The notes beneath the pieces are model-generated. The model saw nothing but the letters and a program-made list of their open reading frames with translations. It made no database searches and was not told the origin of the DNA. A program made the position numbers and the translations under genes. This document shows, piece by piece, positions 22,842-32,275 of a DNA stretch of 64,000 bases. The stretch comes from Euglena gracilis. Taxonomy: Eukaryota > Euglenida > Euglenophyceae > Euglenales. The stretch lies in NCBI GenBank assembly GCA_039621445.1, contig CP154954.1:17452589-17516588 (forward strand). The letters are read 5' to 3'. How positions within the stretch are numbered: the stretch's first letter is position 1; each line of letters starts with the position of its first letter.

Positions 22842-23173
22842 CAAGGGCCGGCCCCCCTCCGATCCCCTCTCATCCCAACCCATGGGATCCCCTTCAAGGC
22901 CATCGTCGCGGCGGACGGCGTCGGCAACGGCGGCAGAAGGAGACCATGACCAGCACGGACGCCGAGGCGGCGACATCGCAGGTGTGCCACCCCCGGCCTG
23001 CCGGAGCTGGTATCTCCGGCCCTCCAGTTCGGGCCGCACCGGCTGGAGGTGGGCGTGCAACCCGTGCGAGGCCTCCCCCCTCTGCGGCACCCCCCCACCT
23101 CCCTCCCCATCCCCTCCCATCCCCACCCCCACCCACACCCAGAATCCCCCGTCCATACCAATCAAGAAGAGAG
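22837..23173 (+). repeat. 5' pseudo-LTR of element B
   Basis: A 337-bp direct repeat with 28886-29222, bounded upstream by (GA)n and downstream by AAGAAGAGAG. It contains the ATG at 22,946 that opens the long reading frame. Confidence 0.85.
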
Positions 23174-26100
23174 ATTTCCGCAGTCCCTGCGGCTCGGGGA
23201 GCTTTCCCCGGGGTCCACCGTGAATTGCCTGGCGAGGTTTCTCGCACCCCCAGGCCTCCCCCCGAGCGCCCTCCCGGGCAACCCTCTTCCCGAAGGCCCC
23301 CCAGGCCGTCCCACTCCCGTGATGACCGTGCCCTCCCCATCGCCGAGCCCTACGACAAGCACGACCCCCAGCCGTCCCGCCACCGCCGCAACGAGGGGCA
23401 GTGGAGCTGGCAGGACCACCTGCAGTGGATGCAACGCAGCTGGGGGCGGCGATCTTGGCGCAACAAGACCATGCGCAGGGTCCTGCAGCTCCGCTCCAGC
23501 GACTCAGCCAACGCCGCCGTGGACTGGGGCGACGTGGCCGCCCTGTGGGATGCCCCCGGCTGGATTTACGCCCTCTTCCACTTCCCCACGGGGCGACTGT
23601 ACGTCGGGCAGACCACCCGGAAGGTTTACAAGCGGGCCAAGGAGCACTGGTGGAGCCGGGGGCGCTGCGCCGACGCCCTGCACGACGCCCTGGCCAACGA
23701 CCCCACCCCCTTCTCCTTCCTCATGATCCCCATCGAGAGGCTCCCCTCACCCGACAGCTTCCCCCGGGCTGACCGCCGCGCCCTCGCCCGCCGGGATGCC
23801 CTCGCCCGCGAGCGCAAGTGGGTGGGCCTCCTCAACTCCATGTGGCCCCATGGCTTCAACGCCGCCTACCCCGGCTTCCCCGTCAGCCGGAAGGTGCTCC
23901 GCCGCCAGCACACCCTCCCCAGCCCCGATCCCGCCCCCACATCCCAAGGCGACCCCCCGCCCAGCCCCGACCTAACCAAGTGGCTCCGTCGCTGCCACCA
24001 AGGGGACTCCAGCGCCCTGGCGGAGGCACGCTCCTGGGGCAAGGCGCGGCTGTGTTCCACCCTGGACTGGCTGCAGCAGCACGTCCCGGACGACGAGCGG
24101 CGCTCCGGCCACCTCTCGCTGGAGTGCAAGCTGGTGGAGCTGATCAAGGCGAAGAGGAAGGAGGCCCCCGAGCGGCAGTTCCTGAAGTTCTCCTACTCCA
24201 ACAACGGCGCCCGCCACCTGGAGCTGCGCAAGGTGTTGCGGGAAGAGGCCGTCTACAAGCTCCACCCCAACCCGGACGTCGCCGCAGCCATCATGGTCTG
24301 CGACAAGTTCGCCCCGCAATGGCAGGCGTGGCTCTGCAATTACGCCCAGGTCTCCAGCGAGCTGGACGTGGCCGCCGCACAGACCGACGACCTCGAGGGC
24401 TGCCAGTGCCACACAGCCCTCCGCCGGAAGGAGCCGGCAGCCTTCCACGAGGGCCACGTGGTGAGCAACGAGTCAGAGCTGCTGCGGTGGACGTACTTGC
24501 AGACCCTCGCGGCCAAGGGGAAGAAGTTCCGGCTGGAGGGCCCCCCTGACACCGTTCTCCATGACCTCCGCCGGGCGCTGAACCAGTACACCGAGTGGGC
24601 AGCGCGCAGCAACCCCACCGACGCCACCTACCTCCGGAAGCTGGGCGAGTGGGCCGATGCCGTGGAGGCCCGCTGCACCACCAACTGGCGGTGCTCGGCC
24701 ATCAGAGAAGAGCTGGTCCCCACCGGCTTCCCGGGCCTGTCACAGCAAATGCGGGAGGCTCACCAGGTCCTCGTCTTCCTCCACGACGACCGGGCCCCCC
24801 ACGGCTTGATGTTCGTTTGCAAGCGCTGGTACCAGAAGCAGATGGCCACCTACCTGGCGGACTCCACCGTGTTCGAGGACGTGACCGACACCTGGAGGGA
24901 GGTGGTTGCCCGGCTGTCGGAGGTCAACCAGCGGTTGCACTTCCCCACTGGCGCCGGTGTCGTCTACAACTACGGCATCTGGAAGCCAGCGAAGAAGAAG
25001 TTCCGGTTCATTGCCGGGACCCGCAAGAACCCCGACCCCGACCCCGGATCCCCCGCCCCCGCCTCGGAGTCCGCCCCCGCCTCCGCCCCCACCGCCTCCA
25101 AGGAGCCACCCCGGCAGCCCCTCTATGCCCTGAGCAAGGCTTTGGTGTCGCTCCTGAAGCACATCGAGGTCGCCCTCCGGGAAAAGGACGAGCGGCGGCA
25201 ACAGCAGGAGGGCATCAAGGCGTTCTGGGGAATCGACAGTGTGGAGTCTTTCGTCCGGATGGTCCGAACCCACTCCAAGGACATCCTGGCGGGGGGCTTG
25301 GAGACGGCGGACTTCACGACGATGTACACGGCCTTCACCTTCGACGCCATCATCGAGCGGACCATGGAGTCGGCCAAGGAGGCCTGGGCCTTCGTGCGGG
25401 AGACCAAGACCCCCGCTGGGGTGGACCCTGCCACCCCACCGTCCCTCACCACCGGCGGCTGGTCGTGGGATGGCCTCGGCTACTCCTTGGATGACCTGAA
25501 GGAGCTGGTGGGCGGTGCAGAACAACTACAGCTGCAATGGCGGAAGGGTCCGGCGCTAGATCCGGGGCATGCCCATGGGCCTCCCCCGGCCCCGCAGCTG
25601 GCCAATCTGGCCTGCTACCCCGTGGAGCGCGACCACATGTACGCCCTCCCTCCCCAGCTCCGGTCCTCCGCCGTGTCCCGATACATCGACGACATCGTCC
25701 ACCCCACCACCATGCCCCTCCCCTCGGCAGCCGAGTACGGCATGGAGTACAAGACCACCGGCTCCGGCGAGTCCGTGGTGTGCCTGGGCGTCCGGGTGTA
25801 CATCCAATGCCATTCCAACGGGGACCGCGTGGTGCACACCACCGTCCACGACCGGGAGGAGGAGTACCCCCACCACATTGTCCGCTACCCCCTAGCCACC
25901 ACCACCGCCCCCACCGAGCAGCTGGGCGGGGTCATCATGGGCCGCCTGGAGTTCGCCCGGATGGCCTGCAGCCACATGGGGGATTTCAAGCAGTCAGTGG
26001 CCAACATCTTCCGCAACGCCATCTGGCGGGGGTACTCCCGTCGGCTGGTGCAGTCGGTGTGGAGCCGCTTCCTCTTCCAGCGCTGGCATGCCACCGACAT

Positions 26101-26638
26101 CCGCGTCCGTGAGCTCCGCACCTGGTTTTCCAAGGTGTGGAAGTGGCTCCACTCCAGCCCCCACCGCGCTCCCCCAGCCCCATGGGCCACAGCCCTCCCC
26201 CTCGATGAGGCCCATGCCCCCTCCCAGGCCGACTTTCTCTCCGTCTTCGGCCACCCCGCACCCCCCCCTCCCCGGGGGCATCGACGACTTGCTGGCCGAG
26301 ATGACGCCGCCCCCTTCCCCCTCCGCCTCCCAGCCCTCCGACGTGGATGTGATGATCATCGACCGGGAGGCCCACGTGCGCCACGGCAAGCAGCAGGCCC
26401 CGAGAGGAGCGTCCCGATCCGTCCACTGGCCAGGGCTCAGAGAGGGGGACGCCCCAGAGGTGAGGTGCGCCCAATTCGTGAGCAGCAAGGGCAAGGACCC
26501 GGGGGTGATGCCGCCAAGGATCCCGCCCCCGGCGAGCCCGGGCGAGCCTCTACCGATCAGTCAAGAGGAGGGGGACGCCCCAAACAGCCGCAGCACCAGG
26601 CCGGCCCACACCGGGGCGGGGTTTACGCCGGGCAGTGA
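22946..26638 (+). CDS. PLE B: GIY-YIG endonuclease, CxC linker, reverse transcriptase
   Basis: The frame is open from 22,655; ATG 22,946 is the first sensible start after the GA tract. A Pro/Arg-rich leader is followed by the GIY-YIG domain (about 23,555-23,880): GWIYALFHFPTGRLYVGQTT, KRAKEHWW, then an RERKWVGLLN helix carrying the likely catalytic Glu (23,810-23,812), then HGFNAAYPG. The CxC (CQC) is at 24,401-24,409. RT motif A is DFTTMYTAF and motif C is RYIDDIV (YIDD 25,682-25,693). Between them a net 5-bp deletion near 25,508 and a 1-bp loss near 25,585 put motif B out of frame, and its true frame has a TAG at 25,556-25,558 where A has CAG. RT should therefore be dead. The final approximately 120 codons are the wrong frame after a C-run shift at about 26,262. 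Confidence 0.8.
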   Translation: MTSTDAEAATSQVCHPRPAGAGISGPPVRAAPAGGGRATRARPPPSAAPPHLPPHPLPSPPPPTPRIPRPYQSRREISAVPAARGAFPGVHRELPGEVSRTPRPPPERPPGQPSSRRPPRPSHSRDDRALPIAEPYDKHDPQPSRHRRNEGQWSWQDHLQWMQRSWGRRSWRNKTMRRVLQLRSSDSANAAVDWGDVAALWDAPGWIYALFHFPTGRLYVGQTTRKVYKRAKEHWWSRGRCADALHDALANDPTPFSFLMIPIERLPSPDSFPRADRRALARRDALARERKWVGLLNSMWPHGFNAAYPGFPVSRKVLRRQHTLPSPDPAPTSQGDPPPSPDLTKWLRRCHQGDSSALAEARSWGKARLCSTLDWLQQHVPDDERRSGHLSLECKLVELIKAKRKEAPERQFLKFSYSNNGARHLELRKVLREEAVYKLHPNPDVAAAIMVCDKFAPQWQAWLCNYAQVSSELDVAAAQTDDLEGCQCHTALRRKEPAAFHEGHVVSNESELLRWTYLQTLAAKGKKFRLEGPPDTVLHDLRRALNQYTEWAARSNPTDATYLRKLGEWADAVEARCTTNWRCSAIREELVPTGFPGLSQQMREAHQVLVFLHDDRAPHGLMFVCKRWYQKQMATYLADSTVFEDVTDTWREVVARLSEVNQRLHFPTGAGVVYNYGIWKPAKKKFRFIAGTRKNPDPDPGSPAPASESAPASAPTASKEPPRQPLYALSKALVSLLKHIEVALREKDERRQQQEGIKAFWGIDSVESFVRMVRTHSKDILAGGLETADFTTMYTAFTFDAIIERTMESAKEAWAFVRETKTPAGVDPATPPSLTTGGWSWDGLGYSLDDLKELVGGAEQLQLQWRKGPALDPGHAHGPPPAPQLANLACYPVERDHMYALPPQLRSSAVSRYIDDIVHPTTMPLPSAAEYGMEYKTTGSGESVVCLGVRVYIQCHSNGDRVVHTTVHDREEEYPHHIVRYPLATTTAPTEQLGGVIMGRLEFARMACSHMGDFKQSVANIFRNAIWRGYSRRLVQSVWSRFLFQRWHATDIRVRELRTWFSKVWKWLHSSPHRAPPAPWATALPLDEAHAPSQADFLSVFGHPAPPPPRGHRRLAGRDDAAPFPLRLPALRRGCDDHRPGGPRAPRQAAGPERSVPIRPLARAQRGGRPRGEVRPIREQQGQGPGGDAAKDPAPGEPGRASTDQSRGGGRPKQPQHQAGPHRGGVYAGQ

Positions 26639-27787
26639 ACCGGGGGTGACGCCGCCAAGGATCCCGCCCCCGGGGAGCCCGGGCGGGCCTGAGGACAGCG
26701 AGGGGGACGCCCCGAGCCACGGACTGGCCCACACCGTGACGGGGTTTACGTCGGGCTGTGAACTGGGGGTGACGCCGCCAAGGATCTCAGCCCCAGGGAG
26801 CCCGGGCGGGTCCGTGATCGTGCTGCCAGGGCCGGCCTCAGAGCCGAGGGGGGACGCCCCAAGCGACAGGCTGGCCCACACCGGAGCGGGGTTTACGCTG
26901 GGCGGTGAACCGGGGGTGACGCCGCCAAGGATCTCGCCCCCGGGGAGCCCGGGCGGGCCTGAGAGTTGCCAGCCCACGGCCATGGAGACAGAGACGGACG
27001 CCCTCGAGGGGGTTGCAGCGCAGCCAAGCACCGCCTCCCAATCCCCCAGCGCCCCAACGGCCCCCACAGCCTCCCAAGGCCCCCCTCTCTCCAACCCGGA
27101 CTCCGCCTCCCCAACCCCATGCCTCCCCCCACCCACCCGTGAGGTCCTCCAGGAGCGGGTTGTCATCATCGAGAGGCAGGTCCCCGTTCCCGTGCGGGAG
27201 CCTGTCTTCGTGGATCGGGTCATCGAGCGGGTCGTCCCGGTCCCGGTGCAAGTCCCCGTGGAGGTCCGGGTCCCCATGCCCGTCCCCGTCCCCGTGGAGG
27301 TCCGGGTACCCATCCCCATCTACCTCCCTCCCTCCGCACCACAAGCCCCCTCCATCGTGCAGAATGTGCATCTCAACGCACTCACCATCGGCCCCTCCTC
27401 CTCCTCGTCTTCCTTGGCCCTCCTCCAAGGTCTCCCCATTCCCGCCATCGAGGCCCCCAACCGCCTCCTCCTCACCGCTCCCCCGCCACCACCCAGCGAC
27501 ACCACCGACGACGACACCTCTTCCCAAGGCCCCACGAAGAAGAGGAAGTTCACTTCGTTGAGTGAGTGGCCTGCCGAGTGGCGAGCCAAGTACGAAGAGT
27601 GGAAGGCGGTGCTGAAGGACCCACGAGAAGTAGGACGAGGACAAGCCATGTACGAATCATGGGACCCGGACCTGCAGAACCAGGTCTGGGCCTCGTGCGG
27701 CCCCCAGCGGCGGAGCATCATCCAAGAATGGCAAGAAGCCGCAGCAGCCCAGAACGTCGAGCGCCCCGCGGACCTCGAGCGCCAGAC
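26265..27787 (+). CDS. PLE B: C-terminal extension, first part
   Basis: In the frame that A uses continuously with its RT thumb. It begins after a 5-bp length difference in the C run at 26,260-26,268 (GGIDDLLAEMTPPPS) and contains four repeats of the GDAP..GVTPPRI.PPGSPGG type (about 26,440-26,960). A VPVPV array follows (about 27,177-27,335), then KKRKFTSLSEWPAEWRAKYE and SWDPDLQNQVWASC. The frame is interrupted at 27,788 by the MITE, which adds a premature end about 60 codons on. A very similar protein in A is uninterrupted here. Confidence 0.7.
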
Positions 27788-28307
27788 CAGGGAATTTCTT
27801 AAGGACCCCCCGGGGGGGGGGGGGGGTCCAGCCTCCGGCTGGCAAAAAGGCTGCTGGCTGGATTTGAGCTGCTGGCTGGACCCCCCCCCCCGGGGGGGTG
27901 GGGGGGGGGGGGGGGGGGGGGGGGTCCGGGGCTGGAGCGGGCTGGGCTGGGCTGGGTCGAGGAAAAACAAAATTTTCTAACACATTTTGGCCATTTTCGA
28001 CATTTTGATGGGTGGAGCTAGATCAAGGCTGGGGGGCTGTGATGGAGGGGCTGTGATGAGGGGGAAAAATGCAGGGATAAGTGAGCTGGACAGCCCGGTT
28101 GGCTGGCCGGCCTGCGGCCGGCTGGGCCGGCCTTCGGCCGGCTGGCCCGGCCTCCGGCCGGGCTGGACCCGACTTTATTTCACTCGACCCCCCGGGGGGG
28201 GGGGGCTCCCAGCCCAAATTTGGGCTGCTGGCTGGATTTGAGCTGCTGGCTGGCTGGACCCCCCCCCCCCGGGGGGTAGGGTACCCTCCGGCTTAAGAAA
28301 TTCCCTG
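27788..28307. mobile_element. 520-bp hAT-type MITE inside element B
   Basis: Perfect 16-bp TIRs (CAGGGAATTTCTTAAG and its reverse complement) are flanked by an 8-bp duplication CGCCAGAC (27780-27787 and 28308-28315). Element A has the uninterrupted site (GAGCGCCAGACGCACGACTGG on the coding strand, without the insert). An 8-bp duplication and CAGGG termini are hallmarks of hAT elements. The interior is C/G-run DNA and GGCCGGCC hairpins with no ORF, so it is non-autonomous. Confidence 0.9.
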
Positions 28308-28315
28308 CGCCAGAC

Positions 28316-28885
28316 GCATGACTGGCATGAAGGTGCCAGGATCGGGGAGGCCGACCACCCCGGTCCAAGGCGCCACCCCCACGGCCCCCACCAGGGCCAC
28401 CAACCCTCCGGGAGCCACGTCCCCGGAGTGAGACCGAGCCAAGTCCGGGCGGGTGGCAGGCAGCGTGGTGCCTGTGCCCCGCCAACCCCGTCCGCAGGGG
28501 AGCAAGCGAAGCGGGATTTGCCCCGGCCCCAAGCCCCTTGGCGACCCAACAGGGAAGCGGCCCGTGGGCGCCGCCCTGGGGATTCTTTTTCTTCAGCAGC
28601 CATGAGATCTTCTAGACCCTCTCGCCCTGGGAGTGCGCAGGGCAACCCAACCCGAGGAGAAGAAAGAGACCGAAGAGACGAAGGTGTCGCATGGACACCG
28701 GTGCAGAGCCGGCGAGGGGCGGCGCTGCACAAGGAGATCAAGAGGATGGCGGACAGCATCTCCGCCCTCAGCGAAGAGCTGAAGAAGCTACAAGAAAAAT
28801 GCCAAGCTCAACGCCACTTTCGGGGGGAGTCGGAGCCCCCAACCACATCAAGACCATCGCGGAGAGGAGAGAGAGAGAGAGAGAG
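28316..28885 (+). CDS. PLE B: C-terminal extension, last part
   Basis: Resumes right after the MITE with DWHEGARIGEADHPGP (28320-28367), identical to A. A Pro/Arg-rich basic segment follows, and then the coiled coil SISALSEELKKLQEKCQAQ near 28,760-28,815. Coding merges into GA repeat and the 3' pseudo-LTR. Confidence 0.65.
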
Positions 28886-29222
28886 GGAGGCAAGGGCCGG
28901 CCCCCCTCCGATCCCCTCTCATCCCAACCCATGGGATCCCCTTCAAGGCCATCGTCGCGGCGGACGGCGTCGGCAACGGCGGCAGAAGGAGACCATGACC
29001 AGCACGGACGCCGAGGCGGCGACATCGCAGGTGTGCCACCCCCGGCCTGCCGGAGCTGGTATCTCCGGCCCTCCAGTTCGGGCCGCACCGGCTGGAGGTG
29101 GGCGTGCAACCCGTGCGAGGCCTCCCCCCTCTGCGGCACCCCCCCACCTCCCTCCCCATCCCCTCCCATCCCCACCCCCACCCACACCCAGAATCCCCCG
29201 TCCATACCAATCAAGAAGAGAG
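28886..29222 (+). repeat. 3' pseudo-LTR of element B
   Basis: Direct repeat of 22837-23173 with very few differences, preceded by (GA) at 28,864-28,886 and followed by (GA) to 29,234, where unrelated A/T-richer DNA begins. Confidence 0.85.
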
Positions 29223-29234
29223 AGAGAGAGAGAG

Positions 29235-31948
29235 AAAATGAGGTTTGGTGAGGTCAGCTTTTTTGATTCAGTGAGAGTTTTTGAGTAACCCCCCTAAAAT
29301 AATGTACACCCTCTGCCCCAGACTTCGGTGACAAAACAACATACCCTCCCTGCCGCCACTGGGAGAGGGAAATCAAGCAGGTTTGTCAATCTCTCTCCAA
29401 AACATCATATTTTGGCAAAAAATGACTGGTAGGTTCAATTCCTTTACAAAACCAAAAAGGTAACAATGAATTCTAATTCACAGAATAAACCCCACATAAA
29501 AAAATTAAAAATTGATTTTTCAAAAAAAAACGAAATATACAAAAAATGAAAAATTGCCAAATAGGCAAGAATATGAACAATTGCGCAAAACAATGGATAA
29601 ACATGGAACATTTGAGGGGAAATGTGACTTTTGCCATCTCCAGTGCATAGCACTAGGAGAAATTTTTCGTGGTTATGTCTTTCAGTCAAGGAGGGAAGGA
29701 GGGGGAGCTCCAGAGCCACCTCCCAACACCTGGGGTGGTGATCCGGACACCCCCCGCCACCACTTTGACCCCTCGGGAGGGTCGGGATCCCCACTCCAAC
29801 CATCCTCACTCACTACCCTACTCACCACCTTCCAGAATGCTGAAGGGCTTCCTGTCGATCCCGGGGGGGGGGGGGGTGGTTGGGACCCGAACTCGCTGCC
29901 TGGCCTCCTTCTGTGTAGTGTGTAGGAAGCGGATTTGTCCTTCCCCTTCGGGAATTTGTCCCTTCTGGTAGTGCCTGCAAAAAAAGGGACGTGCAGAGCC
30001 TTACGCTTCCTGTGTACCTCCTGGCACGGCTGGTGTTCAGTTCACCAAGTTCTTAGACAGCCGGGAATGCATTTTTCTTGTTGAGTCACAAAATTCTGGC
30101 AGTTTTTTTTGAAAATGCGCATCCGCGCATTTCGGAAGCGAAGTGCGCAGGTGCGCATTCTGAATGGTTTGATGCCTCTTCCAGACTGGGGCTAAACACC
30201 ACAAAAATGAGCTGTTTGGATTTAACACGACCACAGAGGTTCACTGTTGTTTACTGGTTCAGGACACCGGTTCGGGAGGGAAAGACCCCAAATGAAAAGT
30301 GCCAAAAGGTGTGCAAAATGCTTTGTGGACATGTGGCACAGAAAAGGCAGAACGGAAAAAATTACTGGGATTATCGGCAAGTTTCTTTTGTGATGTGCTT
30401 GTGCCTGACTCATGGTCTCAAGGGCCTGGGGAAAGTTTGGGGCAAGGACTGACCAGTGGTGTTCGCTTCTTTGAGTCCATTTGGATTGTGAAATAATTCC
30501 GTGTTCACAGACCGTTTTTGGGAATGATGCTAAAGGTGGCGACAGGGGTGTTTCACTCTCGAGGTGCCAACCCAGTGAGCACCGTGTGTGGAACCAGACA
30601 CAATCCCGTGTGCTAATTGTGGGGCACAGTGCTCCTTGCACCGTGCACCGCAGCCCAACGTAAGGCAGTTCAGGGGGCCCATCAGCTGCGTGCTGCCATG
30701 CATGCTCTGGGGCGCGGGGTCAGACAACGTTGGCATCAACCGGCCCATCACCTCCGCCGGGTGGGGGACGGTTGCACGTGCGTTGTGGCGTGTTTCACGT
30801 GTTCATGAGAGTAGTGTAAGCTAGGCTGGGCACTGGATTGCAGTGGGCGAAGTGGAATGCGCAAGTGCACATTCTGATTTGTTCGGTGACTTGCCCTGCA
30901 GGGGGCAGTTACCTTGTCACTGAAGGACATGAATTCGTGCCTTGACACCTGGCATCGCCGAGAACAGGGATTTCCACGCCGTTGTAGGTGTCGCGTTTCA
31001 GGGTGTGGTCTGATATAGCGACATTGTTACCAAGGGTGATTTTTTTGATTCACCTCCCCCTCGCACACCCATGTTCTGCAAGCCCGAAAGCCACACCATA
31101 GCGGTGCACAACTCAGATTCAAGGCAGGCAAACAACAGGCCATACCCAGTGCGTCCTTCAACATCAATGTGCGTGTGCGCATTCCCTCCTTCCCACAGCC
31201 TGTGTCCATTCCAAAACAAATGCGCACCTGCGCATTTTTTTGGGTTTGACACTCGGTGGCACCCCTATTGACCTTGGGATTGGGAGGGCTGTGTCTCTAT
31301 GGCTGCAAGGAGTTCCTTCCCATGCTCATCCCGGGTTCACCAGGCCATGCCTCCAGGAGCCATCAGCAGCGCTGGAATTACACCACAGATACTCACTCAC
31401 CCGGCCAGGGGGGGCTACAAAGTACTGGTGTAAGGGGTCCCTGGCCACTCACCACACAGCAAACTGGGCCAGAAGCGAAGTAGCAACGGCCATAAACAGG
31501 CAAGAAGCCTTAGTGCAACTAAGGGGGTCCGAGGGCGGCTGCGCGGGCAGCACGCGTCCTAAAATTTGTAATTTTTGTCCAAAAAAATGGTCATTTTTGG
31601 CCATTTTTGGGCTATTTTTGATTAAAAAAAAACAGCTTTTTGGGCCGCGCGCAGAGTGCGCAGCCCCTAAATTTGCCTCAAAAAAGTCACAATTTTCTGC
31701 AAATTTTTTTTCTTGGGCAAACTAGGCACAGTGGGGGGGTCGTGGGGGGACGAGCGGAGGGGCTGCGCGGGGGGGGGAGGGGGGCTGGGCCCCCCCCCCC
31801 CCCAAGCGGCGCCTAGCCCCCCCATGCATTTCATGATGTGTTTGCGTTCTGTTCCTCGCCAACAGGCCACAAGGTGCTTGCATACCCTCCCTCGCCAAAT
31901 GCCAACTTCCCGCCGTTGCGTTGCTTCTCGCTTTTTTATCGATGCATT
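29235..31948. other. non-coding interval with decayed repeats
   Basis: No convincing gene. 30,228-30,300 is a decayed piece of the 1957/6879/39839 element family (ACACCGGTTCGGGAGGG and the AAAAGTGCCAAAAGGTGTG word). GTGCGCA-type palindromic words occur near 30,116-30,160, 30,853, 31,165 and 31,205. G/C runs are at 29,860 and 31,735-31,805. Confidence 0.45.
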
Positions 31949-32275
31949 CTAGTAATGTTTCATCCAATACAGTATTTTTAATTTGAAACCATGTATTGGG
32001 GCTCTGGTGTGGAGACATACACTCACCTTTCCCGTGGGTGGGTCTACACCCTTACGCCCCAGTGCTGCTCTTGTCTCCTGCCCTCTTCCCACTTTTTTGT
32101 GTGGGGGATGCATGGTGCGGACCCCGCCCTCAGACCCCCCCCCGCGGCCGCTCAGCCCCCCGCCAAAGCCGGGGAGGGGTCCTGGGTTTGATTCCACATC
32201 TCCGCAAGCAAGGAGAAAAAGTTGCCGCGGGGGGTCCCGCTTTGGTATGGGCTTCGCCTCTGACCCAACGAGCAC
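31949..32275 (-). CDS. orphan N-terminal fragment with a 2A-like motif
   Basis: About 109 codons. Residues 19-33 read LFLLACGDVESNPGP, a full match to the 2A ribosome-skipping consensus D(V/I)ExNPGP with the usual leucine-rich upstream stretch (motif codons 32,177-32,203). The sequence after it is Gly-rich and soon loses coding character. In other genomes such peptides sit at the N terminus of non-LTR retrotransposon ORFs, so this is probably the 5' stub of a decayed element. Its flanks differ from the element at 49.7-53.3 kb, so it seems to be a separate family. Confidence 0.5.
   Translation of the reverse strand: MLVGSEAKPIPKRDPPRQLFLLACGDVESNPGPLPGFGGGLSGRGGGSEGGVRTMHPPHKKVGRGQETRAALGRKGVDPPTGKVSVCLHTRAPIHGFKLKILYWMKHY

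Larger units (their letters stand above)
22837..29222 (+). mobile_element. Penelope-like element B (full length, pseudo-LTR flanked)
   Basis: The most complete element: 337-bp terminal repeat, GIY-YIG endonuclease, CxC linker, RT, C-terminal extension, 337-bp terminal repeat. The endonuclease-first order, the CxC linker and the pseudo-LTRs match the Naiad/Chlamys clade of PLEs. I see no paired Cys/His (CCHH) set around the endonuclease, which points to the Chlamys side. B is inactive: it has frameshifts and a stop in the RT, a frameshift before the extension, and a 520-bp MITE insertion. Confidence 0.85.

Noticed and set aside
22837-29222. LTR retrotransposon (from the flanking direct repeats)
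   Set aside because: No gag/protease/integrase, the RT is PLE/telomerase-like, and GIY-YIG plus GA borders fit pseudo-LTRs.
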